This document shows, one piece after another, positions 1-9,003 of a DNA stretch of 64,000 bases (its first letter is position 1; each line of letters starts with the position of its first letter). The position numbers and the translations under genes are program-made. The notes below the pieces were generated by a model. It worked only from the letters and a program-made list of their open reading frames with translations, was not told the DNA's origin and searched no databases. This stretch comes from Lutibacter sp. (lineage in GTDB: Bacteria > Bacteroidota > Bacteroidia > Flavobacteriales > Flavobacteriaceae), in the NCBI GenBank assembly GCA_030694935.1, contig JAUYUA010000053.1, forward strand, positions 1 to 64,000. Reading direction: 5' to 3'.

Positions 1-474
1 GAATTTTCCCAACAGCCAGCCGCCAAGAGGTACCAATAAAATACCAGAGCCGGCATAATTCAACGTGGCTTTTAGTCCGAACGTTCCCAAAAAGATAGCG
101 ATAGCGACTTCATTTACCAAAGGTGAAGTGATTAAAAACGAAAAAGTAACGCCCAAAGGAATGCCTCCTTGCACAAAACCAATGAACAATGGAACCGATG
201 AACAAGAGCAAAATGGTGTGATTGCGCCAAATATAGAAGCAAAAAAGTACTCTAAGCCATAAAGTTTTTTACGGTTCAGATAGTTTTTTAATTTTTCAAC
301 AGGGAAATAGGTATTGACAATTCCCATCAAAAAAACAATCACAAAAAGTAAAATTAAGATCTTCAGGGTATCATAAACGAAGAAATTAAGGGCTGTGCCC
401 AAATGGGTTGTGGCGCCAATTCCAAAAACCGAATAAATTAGCCAATCTGCTAAATGCTGTATCCAATCAAACAT
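1..474 (-). CDS. COG0701 (DUF318/ArsP-like) permease, partial
   Basis: The first 158 codons are visible from an ATG at 474; the C-terminus lies beyond the window edge. The protein is hydrophobic with several membrane segments. It carries the family hallmark PFCSCSSVPLFIGF near residues 87-100, followed by QGGIPLGVTFSFLITSP and LVNEVA. This cysteine-containing motif is characteristic of COG0701 predicted permeases, some of which (ArsP) export organoarsenicals while others have unknown substrates. An ArsR-family repressor gene sits just upstream in the same orientation, which is the usual pairing for metal or metalloid transport. The substrate cannot be read from the sequence. Family assignment is firm; role is inference. 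Confidence 0.85.
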   Translation of the reverse strand, partial: MFDWIQHLADWLIYSVFGIGATTHLGTALNFFVYDTLKILILLFVIVFLMGIVNTYFPVEKLKNYLNRKKLYGLEYFFASIFGAITPFCSCSSVPLFIGFVQGGIPLGVTFSFLITSPLVNEVAIAIFLGTFGLKATLNYAGSGILLVPLGGWLLGKF

Positions 475-583
475 TGTTTTTCATTTTAATGCTAGGATTC
501 ATTTAAAAATACGGCTTAATTCTAATAAGAACAGCAATTTATATAGCTTTATTTTGGGCCTGACTGCCTTTTTGGTTGGCGTT

Positions 584-601
584 CCCCGCCAGCTGGCGGG
601 G
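584..601. repeat. GC-rich mini-palindrome
   Basis: CCCCGCCAGCTGGCGGGG is a perfect 18-bp palindrome lying in the 261-bp gap between the ArsR gene and the permease gene. It is far richer in G+C than its surroundings. It belongs to a group of similar short palindromes found at several intergenic sites of this window. The rest of the gap (475-735) holds no gene that I can see. Confidence 0.6.
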
Positions 602-735
602 CGGGCTTTTCATTACAATCTTTTTTGATTCCCCAAAAGGGCGAATCAAAAAAGGATGAATTTATCCTGAGCGGAGCCGAAGGACTGCAATCCCTAACGC
701 AAATGCTGTTATAAATAGAACTTAGCCAAAAATAC

Positions 736-1041
736 TTATTTCAAAACATCATTTAATAATTTCTTGGCAAGCTCCCAATTTTCTTTATTGACACAGTATT
801 TAACGGTAGGGGGCGTTATGGTTCCCTTAATTAAACCGGCATCTTTTAGCTCATTTAAGTGTTGTGAAAGCGTTGATTTTGCGATGGGCAGTTCTTCGGC
901 CATATCGCCGTGAAAACAGCAAGCTTGCGAATTTAGCAATTGTAAAATGGCAATCCTGACAGGATGCCCCAATGCTTTTGCAAATCGCGCCATCTGTTCT
1001 TGTTCTGCGGTAAAATAATCCGATTTTGAAATGGTTTTCAT
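736..1041 (-). CDS. ArsR/SmtB-family transcriptional repressor
   Basis: This 101-residue protein is a single winged-helix domain. FAKALGHPVRIAILQLL (about 20-36) is the typical ArsR first helix pair, and LPIAKSTLSQHLNELKDAGL (about 51-70) is the recognition helix-turn-helix and wing. A pair of cysteines (ACC, about 41-42) lies where alpha-3 metal ligands occur in metal-sensing ArsR proteins, although the usual ELCVCDL motif is not present as such. It precedes the COG0701 permease in the same orientation, so it probably represses itself and the permease and is released by a metal or metalloid. An inverted repeat sits just upstream of its start. The ligand is unknown. Confidence 0.9.
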   Translation of the reverse strand: MKTISKSDYFTAEQEQMARFAKALGHPVRIAILQLLNSQACCFHGDMAEELPIAKSTLSQHLNELKDAGLIKGTITPPTVKYCVNKENWELAKKLLNDVLK

Positions 1042-1056
1042 CTAATTTTTTAATTA

Positions 1057-1072
1057 TTCGTAAATATACGAA
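1057..1072 (-). promoter_or_regulatory. Candidate ArsR operator
   Basis: TTCGTAAATATACGAA is a near-perfect inverted repeat (TTCGT and ACGAA arms) located 16 bp before the arsR ATG. It is embedded in a longer AT-rich dyad (about 1046-1086). On the minus strand it contains TATATTTA, one mismatch from the Bacteroidota -7 box TAnnTTTG, so a bound repressor would cover the promoter. Autoregulation is inferred from position and symmetry. Confidence 0.5.
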
Positions 1073-1275
1073 CAATAATTAAAAAAAAGTATTTTGCTGC
1101 AGAAAAAAAATGGTTATTGAATGCAGGAACATTATTCTTTAAATTTTATAAAGTGTTTATTTCCAAATAGTGTCCTCAATTCTTTTTAATCTATACTTTC
1201 CATCTTTCAATTTTTCAACCAATAATATTGACTAAAAAGTGTATTTTAGCAAATCAATCTAATAAAACACAACCC

Positions 1276-1905
1276 ATGAAAAAACAACTTTTCTTAATTG
1301 TAGCCTTATCTTTTTTAATTTCTTCGAATACCTGCTTCAAAAATGAAGTAAAAGACAATGGTCTAGAAAAAGTAATTGTTGAAAATGACAGCACTTCAAC
1401 GAAAGAATTTTGGAACAAGTTAAAGGCTTTAAACGGAAAAGCATTTGAGGGACAATTGGTGAGCGCTCCTGCCAACGATGATTTTGCAGGCAAAAAATTG
1501 GTGATGCACGTGCTTGCCGCTGATGACGAAACCATCTTAATTCCATTTAATGTGGGCGACAATCGTTCAAGAACCTGGATTTTGAAATACAAAAACGGAC
1601 GCATTGAATTAAAACACGATCACCGACATGAAGATGGCAGCCAGGATGAAGTAACCATGTACGGCGGAACATCCACAAATTCAGGAACTCCCAAAATGCA
1701 AGTATTTCCGGCCGATCAAGAAACTGTATCCGTGATTCCTGCCGCTTTTTCAAATGCTTGGTGGATTACCGTTGACGGCACTGCTTATACTTACAACTTA
1801 AGACGCTTGGGCTCCGACAGGGTATTTACCGTTTCTTTCGATTTAACCAAGGAAGTTGAAATTCCAAAACCATCTTGGGGATGGGAGGAATTTAAAAAAG
1901 GCTAG
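1276..1905 (+). CDS. Exported protein of unknown function
   Basis: 209 residues from the ATG at 1276. A TTG 48 bp upstream is in frame, but the residues it adds are polar and would precede a normal signal sequence, so the ATG is preferred. The N-terminus is a signal peptide (MKKQLFLIVALSFLISSN) followed by TCF; Cys could be a lipoprotein site but the -3 residue is atypical. The mature part is acidic and charged, with a WTVDGTAYTYNLRRL segment near the C-terminus. I do not recognise a family. It stands alone between a repressor gene and a degenerate repeat tract. Confidence 0.75.
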   Translation: MKKQLFLIVALSFLISSNTCFKNEVKDNGLEKVIVENDSTSTKEFWNKLKALNGKAFEGQLVSAPANDDFAGKKLVMHVLAADDETILIPFNVGDNRSRTWILKYKNGRIELKHDHRHEDGSQDEVTMYGGTSTNSGTPKMQVFPADQETVSVIPAAFSNAWWITVDGTAYTYNLRRLGSDRVFTVSFDLTKEVEIPKPSWGWEEFKKG

Positions 1906-1992
1906 AAGACCGAAGACGGAAGTCCGAAGACGGAAACTTGCCAACCGGAGGCAGGACCGAAGACCGATCCCGAGCTATCGGGACCGAAGACT
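1906..1992. repeat. Short GAAGACGG-type degenerate repeat tract with nested palindromes
   Basis: Directly after the stop codon the sequence reads as degenerate copies of GAAGACCGAAGACGGAAGTCC. It is interrupted by two GC-rich palindromic modules: a GGAGGCAGG-containing one (about 1937-1953) and CCCGAGCTATCGGG (about 1968-1981). The same word occurs in larger arrays at 46.5 and 47.9 kb. The rest of the gap to 2103 holds CTTTCCTTAGGAAAG (about 2055-2069), part of another dispersed repeat also seen near 48.15 kb. Confidence 0.65.
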
Positions 1993-2103
1993 ATGTTAAA
2001 AGTTGAACTATTAAAGTTAAGAAATGTTTTCCTTTCACAGTCAAATCAAACTCCCTTTCCTTAGGAAAGTTTACCTGCCGCGGTAGGGGTTGGGGATAGG
2101 AAT

Positions 2104-2826
2104 CTAATCCGTTGTAAAACTCCAAACCTGGCCTATTGTTTGTCCGCCGTAGTTGTCTTTCACCGTCACTTTCCAGTAATATTTTGTGGAAGCGGAAAGC
2201 GCAGTTGAATATGTTTTTACGCTGTGATTTGGTAATGATACTTTTGGCAAGTTGTTCTTTTCTGTTTCTGTTCCAAAATACACATCATAAGTAAGAGTAT
2301 CGCTGGTGTCAACATCGCTCGCCGTCCACTCTAAAATTACATTAAGTTGAGTAATAGGAGAGTAGTCAGCTGGTTTTACAACTTTATTCAAAGCCGGACT
2401 CACCAATACCGGTGAAAATGGCAAATGGTTTGTGATACCAACGCCTTCTGTGTATAAATTGAAGGTTGATGAATAATTGCTTGACGCATTTTTACTGTCG
2501 GTTGCTTTCACCCTCCAATAATAGGCAATTCCTTTTTCCAAAGTAATTGATTTGCTGGTGGTGGTTGAGGTTTGCGTATGTGAAACCGGTGAAAACAACG
2601 TGTTTTTGGCCACTTGTATTTCATAGGTAATAACACCACCCTCAGCATCTGTTGAAGCATTCCATTGAAAATTCACCACATTATCAATACACAACAAATT
2701 ATTGGTCGGATAGGTCAATGATGGAACTGTTGGTGCTGTATTAACAGGTGTCGGGGCTGGATCGTCTCCGCCGCCGCACGACCACAAACTGATGCTTAAT
2801 ACGGCGATATATAATAGATTTCTCAT
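2104..2826 (-). CDS. Surface lipoprotein with two FnIII-like domains
   Basis: 240 residues. Lipobox LWSC puts the lipidated Cys at residue 17, followed by GGGDD, a glycine/acidic tract like those linked to surface export of Bacteroidota lipoproteins. Two beta-sandwich repeats follow, each ending in a fibronectin III-type signature: GIAYYWRVKATDS (about 98-110) and STKYYWKVTVKDN (about 212-224). No catalytic motif is visible. It lies 4 bp downstream of the secreted amylase gene in the same orientation, so it is probably the last gene of the susCDEF-amylase transcript. It may help bind glucan or anchor a surface complex; that is inference. Confidence 0.75.
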   Translation of the reverse strand: MRNLLYIAVLSISLWSCGGGDDPAPTPVNTAPTVPSLTYPTNNLLCIDNVVNFQWNASTDAEGGVITYEIQVAKNTLFSPVSHTQTSTTTSKSITLEKGIAYYWRVKATDSKNASSNYSSTFNLYTEGVGITNHLPFSPVLVSPALNKVVKPADYSPITQLNVILEWTASDVDTSDTLTYDVYFGTETEKNNLPKVSLPNHSVKTYSTALSASTKYYWKVTVKDNYGGQTIGQVWSFTTD

Positions 2827-2830
2827 TGGT

Positions 2831-5800
2831 TTATTGTTTAATAATTTTCAGGGTTACAGGTTGGTCTAAAAGCACTTTTGTGATATACACGCCCGTTGGT
2901 TTGTTCGCTAAACTTAACTGCACTTTTCCGTAAACAACCGGGTATTTTTTTGTTGAAATCAATTGCGAATTGAAGTTGTACAGTTCAACAATCACTTCTG
3001 TTTCTGATGTTGGAACCGTAATTTCAAAAGCGCCTTGGGTTGGATTTGGATACGCAAAAACACCGTCAATGCCATCGATGGTTTTTGCATAGATTCCTTC
3101 GCAGGAAACTGCCGTTTTAACTTCTAAAACATCACCGCCTTTTACATCAACAGAAAATATTGGTGCGCTCGTTTCAAATTGTTCCATTCCGTTTACAAAA
3201 ACCGTAAATGGCGCGGTTCCTTTTTTAATTTCAACGGAAGCTTTGCCGGAAGTAATATTTACACTGGCCAAAATTTCTTCTCCGGCAATTACTTTAATTT
3301 CAAAACACTGTTCATAGGTTTCGCCTGAAACTGAAATGCAAATGGTATAAATTCCTGGCTGTAGCTTGTCAAGTGGCAAACTATTGCTAAATGTTTTATC
3401 GCTTATGTTTATGGGTGTTACGCCATCGGTTGAAATTCCGTTAATTTTAGCAATATAATTATGTATTTGTGTTGCCGAAATTGAGATTTTACCGTTGTTT
3501 CTGTCGGGACAGGTTTCACTGATAACTTCCACATTAAAATTGTTGGCAGGCAAGGTGAATATTGGGCAACCAGTGCTGTTTACGCTTGTTCCAGGAAAGG
3601 TGTTCGGACATAAATCTATGCTATCCGCAACGTTGTCGCCGTCGCTGTCGTCTAATGCCGTTCCGCCTCTTGGATCCAGTAGCTTTACTGTGGAATACAT
3701 TTTGTATTCTCCGGGATTCAGCGTAATTGCCGTTGACAAGTTGGTGATATTTTTTTCTTCACCTGTAAAATACTCATGCCAAGTTCCTGTTTTTGTAAAA
3801 TTGGCGGTGATGGGTTTAGCGGTGACATCAAAATTCCCCACTATAACCACATCTATTGAAGCGCCTCTTAACACAATTGATTTTGTTAAAGTATTTCCTG
3901 TATTCAACGTAAAATTGGTGGTGTTAAACACATCTGGATATTGTTTTTTAAAAGCGGTGAGCGTAGACCAGGTGTTGTAAATTTGTTTTCTGTTGGCATT
4001 GTTAACATAATCCCAATGAATTGGTTTTCTGCCAACCCTGTCGTTGAAATTAATACTGATGTCGTAACCAAGTTCCCCAAATTGCCAAATCATTTTTGGT
4101 CCCGGAATGGTGAAAAAGAACATTCCTGCAAGCTCTTGCCTAGCCAAAGCCACGGTTAAATTTTTAACGTTGTAAGTGCTGTTTGTGCTGTTTCCAAATT
4201 GCAGATTTTTATACATCAACCGTTCTTCATCATGGCTTTCCATATAGCCCACAACATTTGGATTGTTCCAATTTCTGTTTTTGTAGGAAATCCATGAAAT
4301 ATCTGAATCGGAAGCATAACCCATGGTATTTTGGTTGTAGCTGTGGTTCATATTTCCCCAAAGCATAATGCCATGATTTGCCAAAACGGTTTCTTCTAAA
4401 TTTTCTGACAGATGTTCAAAAATCACATAAGGTTTGTTGGTCAGGTTGTTGCTCCAAACGTGATCGGCATAATTTTTTAGAATGGTAATGCGCGAAGCAT
4501 CATAAGCACTTGCCCAATTTTCGGCACCATAATAAAGCGTATTCGAAAAACCTTTGGTGAAATCAAATCGAAATCCGTCAATTTTATATTCATTCATCCA
4601 ATAACTTAAAACATCATTAAAAAACGCTTTGGTATAAGCCGATTCGTGGTCAAAATCGTAACCCCAGTGTGCATTGGTGTTGTCGACCAAATTATGATTT
4701 ACGTTGTACCACGGATTGTTTGCGGCCGGTTTGTTTGCAGCGTTGTCCCAGTACATTTGAAGTAAGGGCGATTGACTGTAAGAATGGTTAAAAACAACAT
4801 CGGCAAGCACGGCAATACCGCGTTGGTGGCATTCGTCCACAAATTTTTTAAAATCGTTTTTGGTTCCGTAGGCTTTATCCAGGGCCATATACAAGGCCGG
4901 ATTGTAACCCCAGCTGTCGTTTCCTTCAAATTCATTTACTGGCATCAATTCAATGGCATTTACGCCAAGGGATTGCAGATAATCTAAATGAGTCAGGGCT
5001 TCATTATAAGAATCAGATTCCGTAAAATCACGGATATGCAATTCGTATATGATTAAATTGTTTTGCCCTGGTTTTATAAAATTAGTTACATTCCAAGTGT
5101 ATGCAGGCTCATTTATTAAAAATGTTGAAACAAAGCCAGTGGTTAAATTGGTGGGGTAGGCCTTAAGGTTTGGATAATTTCCGGGTTTTATATATTGGTC
5201 ATTTGAAGGATCCAATATTTTTTCTGAATAAGGATCGGCCACTTTAATGCTGTAATCTATAAAATATTGATAGGCATATTCTGTGTTGATGTCTAAAGCG
5301 GGAACTGTTAGCCAAAAATCCTCCCCGTCTTTTTTCATTTGGTAGGTGGCATTTAATGTCCAGTTGTTAAAATCCCCTAAAATTAACACGTCTGTTTTTA
5401 GTGGCGCTTTGAGCAGGAAAGTAACTGAATTGTCGGGGTTTTTATTGAAGCCATATTTTAAACCAGCAGGCTTTGTGGCATTCACTGTTGGTGTTTTTAC
5501 GAAGATGTTGATCGTTGTTTCTTTTACTTCAGTGCCATTAGTGGCAACAGCTTTAAGGATTTGATTTCCTGCTGTGGCCAATAAATAAGAAGTTGAAATA
5601 ACGGTGGCATTGGTCGCTGTTTTTATGGAGGTGCCATTCACAAAAAGTACTAAGTTGGAGGCTACAGAAGCTTCCGCTGAAATAGTGATGCTGCTGTTTA
5701 GGTTATAAGCGCTGTTGTTTGCAGGGTTGGTAAAAGTAACATTCAATCCTGCTGCATAAATGGGTATAAAAATATCTGGTCCATTTTTTGTGCTTCCGTC

Positions 5801-6160
5801 TGAAGATCTAAAAACAAAATTTAATTCTGTAATGGTAACAGTTGTAGCAACGCCGTAAAATCCATAAACCGTTGGCGTAATCACCAAGGTGTATAAATTG
5901 GCATTTGAAGTTGACCGGGTAAGTTTTGGCTGGGTGGTATTTGTGCCCCATGTTCCAATAACATTTGACCATCTAACGCCATTTGCCGTCACCCCTGTAT
6001 GTGCGTAAACGTCACCGGTATAGCCGGCTAACGGAGTGCCTACAGCATTAAAAGTAACCGTAATTTGACTGTTTGCCGTAGGAATTGTTGGCACCGTGCT
6101 CACTTGTGAGAATAATAAGCCGGTACAACTTAAAAGAATAAATAGTAATGTTTTTTTCAT
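2831..6160 (-). CDS. Secreted multidomain alpha-amylase (GH13) with type IX sorting domain
   Basis: 1109 residues. A signal peptide (MKKTLLFILLSCTGLLFSQ) is followed by an N-terminal beta domain, an Ig-like domain (about 145-225) and a CBM48-like module (TDVLILGDFNNW, about 258-269). A GH13 barrel follows. Its regions are DVVFNHSYSQ, GFRFDF with predicted nucleophile D533, FEHLSEN with predicted acid E582, and ESHDEER with D644. Next come an acidic calcium-binding-like segment (DDSDGDNVADSIDLCP) and a C-terminal domain starting FAYPNPTQGAFEITV, which matches type A type IX secretion signals. The enzyme should be exported by the type IX system and attack starch outside the cell. It follows the sus genes after a gap with two hairpins. 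Confidence 0.95.
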   Translation of the reverse strand: MKKTLLFILLSCTGLLFSQVSTVPTIPTANSQITVTFNAVGTPLAGYTGDVYAHTGVTANGVRWSNVIGTWGTNTTQPKLTRSTSNANLYTLVITPTVYGFYGVATTVTITELNFVFRSSDGSTKNGPDIFIPIYAAGLNVTFTNPANNSAYNLNSSITISAEASVASNLVLFVNGTSIKTATNATVISTSYLLATAGNQILKAVATNGTEVKETTINIFVKTPTVNATKPAGLKYGFNKNPDNSVTFLLKAPLKTDVLILGDFNNWTLNATYQMKKDGEDFWLTVPALDINTEYAYQYFIDYSIKVADPYSEKILDPSNDQYIKPGNYPNLKAYPTNLTTGFVSTFLINEPAYTWNVTNFIKPGQNNLIIYELHIRDFTESDSYNEALTHLDYLQSLGVNAIELMPVNEFEGNDSWGYNPALYMALDKAYGTKNDFKKFVDECHQRGIAVLADVVFNHSYSQSPLLQMYWDNAANKPAANNPWYNVNHNLVDNTNAHWGYDFDHESAYTKAFFNDVLSYWMNEYKIDGFRFDFTKGFSNTLYYGAENWASAYDASRITILKNYADHVWSNNLTNKPYVIFEHLSENLEETVLANHGIMLWGNMNHSYNQNTMGYASDSDISWISYKNRNWNNPNVVGYMESHDEERLMYKNLQFGNSTNSTYNVKNLTVALARQELAGMFFFTIPGPKMIWQFGELGYDISINFNDRVGRKPIHWDYVNNANRKQIYNTWSTLTAFKKQYPDVFNTTNFTLNTGNTLTKSIVLRGASIDVVIVGNFDVTAKPITANFTKTGTWHEYFTGEEKNITNLSTAITLNPGEYKMYSTVKLLDPRGGTALDDSDGDNVADSIDLCPNTFPGTSVNSTGCPIFTLPANNFNVEVISETCPDRNNGKISISATQIHNYIAKINGISTDGVTPINISDKTFSNSLPLDKLQPGIYTICISVSGETYEQCFEIKVIAGEEILASVNITSGKASVEIKKGTAPFTVFVNGMEQFETSAPIFSVDVKGGDVLEVKTAVSCEGIYAKTIDGIDGVFAYPNPTQGAFEITVPTSETEVIVELYNFNSQLISTKKYPVVYGKVQLSLANKPTGVYITKVLLDQPVTLKIIKQ

Positions 6161-6187
6161 GAGGTTTAATTTAATGACTAAATGAAA

Positions 6188-6264
6188 TGAACCGGAACAA
6201 AGGTTAACCGGTTCATCACAAAAAGTATAAGTAGTAAAAGGCTGTCGGTTAAAACAGCCTTTTT
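6188..6264 (-). terminator. Two hairpins between susF-like and amylase genes
   Basis: ATGAACCGG (6188-6196) pairs with CCGGTTCAT (6209-6217). Next to it, AAAAGGCTGT (6237-6246) pairs with ACAGCCTTTT (6255-6264). The second hairpin has T-rich flanks on both strands, so on the minus strand it can act as a terminator or attenuator after the susF-like gene. The amylase would then be transcribed by read-through, or its upstream mRNA stabilised. Confidence 0.55.
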
Positions 6265-6274
6265 TTATTTAATA

Positions 6275-7885
6275 TTATTGCAATACAACGGAAATATTTC
6301 CTTTGTTAAAATTTACAATTATTTTATAACTTCCGGCAGCAGTTACCTTAAGATTATTCTCGTCATTTTGCTCAAGAACTCTGGAAGATACTTTGCTTTC
6401 GCCAAAGTCGTTACCCCAATCTCCGGCAACAGGAACAAATTTAAACTCGTCGTTTGCGCTTAGTGTTTGCGTAATTTCAAACACACCAGCAGAAGTTTGA
6501 GTAAATTGCGGGTTACCTGCAGTATTGCTCCATCCATTAAAACCACCTACCAAATACAGATTTGCAGGCGTTCCCGTAATTTTTGAAACGGTATAGCTCA
6601 TCGTATTATAGTTAACAGCAACCACATATTTGCCTGCTTCGTAACCTGATAAGTTAGATTCTCCATCTTGAATGATACGTCCTGCATTGGCTGCATCTGC
6701 ACCCCAATCGCCATCCCAGCTTCCAAGCGTAGGCAAAAATTTGAATTCAGCACCGGCAGGTAAATCCAACACAATGGAGTAAATTCCCAAACTTGCTTCA
6801 GCCATTGGTAAAGCGGTGGCGTTGTTCCATCCGTTAATCGAACCAACTACGTTTAAGCTTCCAATATTGGTAACTTTATATGTTAACGTGCCAAAATCTA
6901 CAGTCACTAAATATTTTCCGGCAGCATAACCTGATAAGTTTTGTTCACCTTCCTGTATAATTTTCCCCTCATTTGCAGGGTCTTTTCCAAAATCTCCATT
7001 CCAGCCTGTATTGGTTGGCAAGAATTTAAATTCGGCACCAGCTGGTAAGTTTACAACAATGGTAAATACATTTCCAGATGATTTAAAGAACGGCAATGAA
7101 GTTCCCGGATCCCAGCCTGTTAAGGAGCCTACCAGGAATAAAGTATTTGGGGCAAGAACTTCAGTAACCGTATAGGTAAATGTATTTAAATTTACATACA
7201 CTTTATATTTACCAGCAGTATAACCTCCAAGGTTTTGTTCTCCTTCTTGAATAAGTACGCCTGCATTAGCAGGATCTTTACCAAAGTCACCATCCCAACC
7301 TGTGTTTTGAGGTAAGAATTTAAATTCAGCGCCAGCAGGAAGATCAACGGTGATTTCAAATTCATTGAAACCAAGTCTGGTCATTGCCAATGCTTCAGCT
7401 GGTGTCCAATTTGTGATAGAACCAACCAAAAATAATTCCTTGAATTCAACCGTATAAGGGGTTAATATCACTGAAACCATATCAGAAATTTCGCCCATTG
7501 ATATTTTGATGTCAATACTTTGGGTATCATCACCTTCAATTTCTAAAATATCAAGTGCTAAAGTATTTAATTCTAACACAGTCAAGCTAAAAAAGTAGGC
7601 TTCTGTTGTTCCGATAACAACAGGAGCAGCAAAATCGGTTCCGGTTAAAGCAACTTCAATTTTAAAAGTAGCTGCTGTGCCAACTAAAGTAGGAGCAGAC
7701 CAACTAATTGTTAAACCCGGATTGGCGGTATTGGTATCATCAAGCACCACGGTAGATCCATTAACAGGATTGGTGATTGTAATGCCCTCTTGTGGAGGCA
7801 GTATTTCAAAGTTTTCATTGGCATCACAGGAATTAAATCCTATGATGACCAATGAAAGCAATACTATTTTATATATAAATTTCAT
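6275..7885 (-). CDS. SusF-like outer-membrane starch-binding lipoprotein
   Basis: 536 residues. The lipobox FNSC gives lipidation at C20. An N-terminal SusE/F Ig-like domain (about 30-150) is followed by four tandem modules of roughly 92 residues, at about 151-244, 250-340, 345-437 and 443-536. Each starts LFLVGSxxxW or similar and contains AGAEFKFLP (AND in place of AGA in the last), a GDFGxDxAN-like segment and an LSGYxAGKY-like strand. This is the SusE/SusF CBM-like fold in which aromatic residues stack on maltooligosaccharide; the Trp residues GWDP, GWNN and GWSN are good candidates. Modules 1-3 are so similar that recent duplication is likely. It acts at the cell surface with SusC/D. SusE and SusF naming here follows order and module number. 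Confidence 0.88.
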   Translation of the reverse strand: MKFIYKIVLLSLVIIGFNSCDANENFEILPPQEGITITNPVNGSTVVLDDTNTANPGLTISWSAPTLVGTAATFKIEVALTGTDFAAPVVIGTTEAYFFSLTVLELNTLALDILEIEGDDTQSIDIKISMGEISDMVSVILTPYTVEFKELFLVGSITNWTPAEALAMTRLGFNEFEITVDLPAGAEFKFLPQNTGWDGDFGKDPANAGVLIQEGEQNLGGYTAGKYKVYVNLNTFTYTVTEVLAPNTLFLVGSLTGWDPGTSLPFFKSSGNVFTIVVNLPAGAEFKFLPTNTGWNGDFGKDPANEGKIIQEGEQNLSGYAAGKYLVTVDFGTLTYKVTNIGSLNVVGSINGWNNATALPMAEASLGIYSIVLDLPAGAEFKFLPTLGSWDGDWGADAANAGRIIQDGESNLSGYEAGKYVVAVNYNTMSYTVSKITGTPANLYLVGGFNGWSNTAGNPQFTQTSAGVFEITQTLSANDEFKFVPVAGDWGNDFGESKVSSRVLEQNDENNLKVTAAGSYKIIVNFNKGNISVVLQ

Positions 7886-7905
7886 ATTATTTCAATTTAA
7901 TTTTC

Positions 7906-8985
7906 TTAATTTTTAATCAATGTATACGTATACTCTCTTGGACTCGTTAAGTCTAGAATTACAGTATAATTTCCGGCCGCAGGTACTGCAATGTCAGACC
8001 CTCCGTACTCCAAAGAGCCATCAGCGCCATTATCTCCCAAGTTTACATCCCAGCTGTCATTAGCTCTGAATTTTATCTTATCGGCAGTTAAGTTCATTGT
8101 TATTGAAAGTGTTTTTGTGGCGGCATCATATACCATGTTTGTGTCACTGTCCCATCCGGTAGGTGTTGCATTTCCTATAAGTCCCCAACTCATGGGTGTT
8201 TCCGTATAACTCAAGGCAGGTAAAAATTGTAAAATTTCTGCATTACTGGTATTTGCTTTAATATAGTAATAACCAGCAGCAGCATTACAGTTATCTGCGG
8301 CATTTACTTTTAACTTCCCGGTAAATGTACCGTCATCACCCCAATTTAGATCCCAATTGAAATTCCCTAAGGCGTTTGGTGCAGTAAATTTATGGCCGCC
8401 ATCTAACCAAACATATCCAACATAATCAGTTTTTCCGTAACCTGAAGCAGCCAATGTAGGTGCCGTTGCCGGATCCCATCCTTGGTGATTTCCAGGTACT
8501 GATATAAGAGGTAAATCGGTAGTGAATGGTGTCACTAAAATAGATATTACATCAGAAACTTGGGGCGTACTGCCTACTGCACCAACAGTGGAAGTAATCC
8601 TGACATCAAGTCCTTCTTGTGAAAAAGGAGTTAAGCCTGTGGCAACAACAGCGCCATTAAATTCACCAACATTCATGGAATAATTTGTTTTATTGGTTGA
8701 ACCAACAACAAATGGTTCTGCAAAAGAAGTCCCTGCTTTCGCAAATTCCACTACATAAGTAATTTCAGTAGGAACGTCATAATCTGCACCATTCCAGGTT
8801 AATGTAAAAATGGTATTCGTTTGGTCTTCTTCAGGATTCAGCACATAAACTGTTCCTGCCTCAGGCGAGGTAATTTCGCCTTCGCCTTTCGGCGATATTG
8901 TCAATTGGTCTTGATCTTCATTGTCACACGAAAATGCAGCGACAGTTAAAGTTAACAAGAACAAAAATTTAAATATGTTTTTCAT
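7906..8985 (-). CDS. SusE-like outer-membrane starch-binding lipoprotein
   Basis: 359 residues. Lipobox AFSC places the lipid on C20, followed by DNEDQDQ. The N-terminal domain (about 30-165) is the SusE Ig-like domain, beginning SPKGEGEITSPEAGTVYVLN. Two CBM-like modules follow: one starting around PGNHQGWDPATAPTL (about 174-188) and one around MSWGLIGNATPTGWDSD (about 269-285). These Trp-containing segments match the carbohydrate-binding positions of SusE/F proteins. It lies between the susD and susF-like genes with 18-20 bp gaps, so co-transcription is almost certain. The protein should hold maltooligosaccharides at the outer membrane and tune product size before SusC import. Confidence 0.88.
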   Translation of the reverse strand: MKNIFKFLFLLTLTVAAFSCDNEDQDQLTISPKGEGEITSPEAGTVYVLNPEEDQTNTIFTLTWNGADYDVPTEITYVVEFAKAGTSFAEPFVVGSTNKTNYSMNVGEFNGAVVATGLTPFSQEGLDVRITSTVGAVGSTPQVSDVISILVTPFTTDLPLISVPGNHQGWDPATAPTLAASGYGKTDYVGYVWLDGGHKFTAPNALGNFNWDLNWGDDGTFTGKLKVNAADNCNAAAGYYYIKANTSNAEILQFLPALSYTETPMSWGLIGNATPTGWDSDTNMVYDAATKTLSITMNLTADKIKFRANDSWDVNLGDNGADGSLEYGGSDIAVPAAGNYTVILDLTSPREYTYTLIKN

Positions 8986-9003
8986 CTTAAATTTGATTTA
9001 ATG

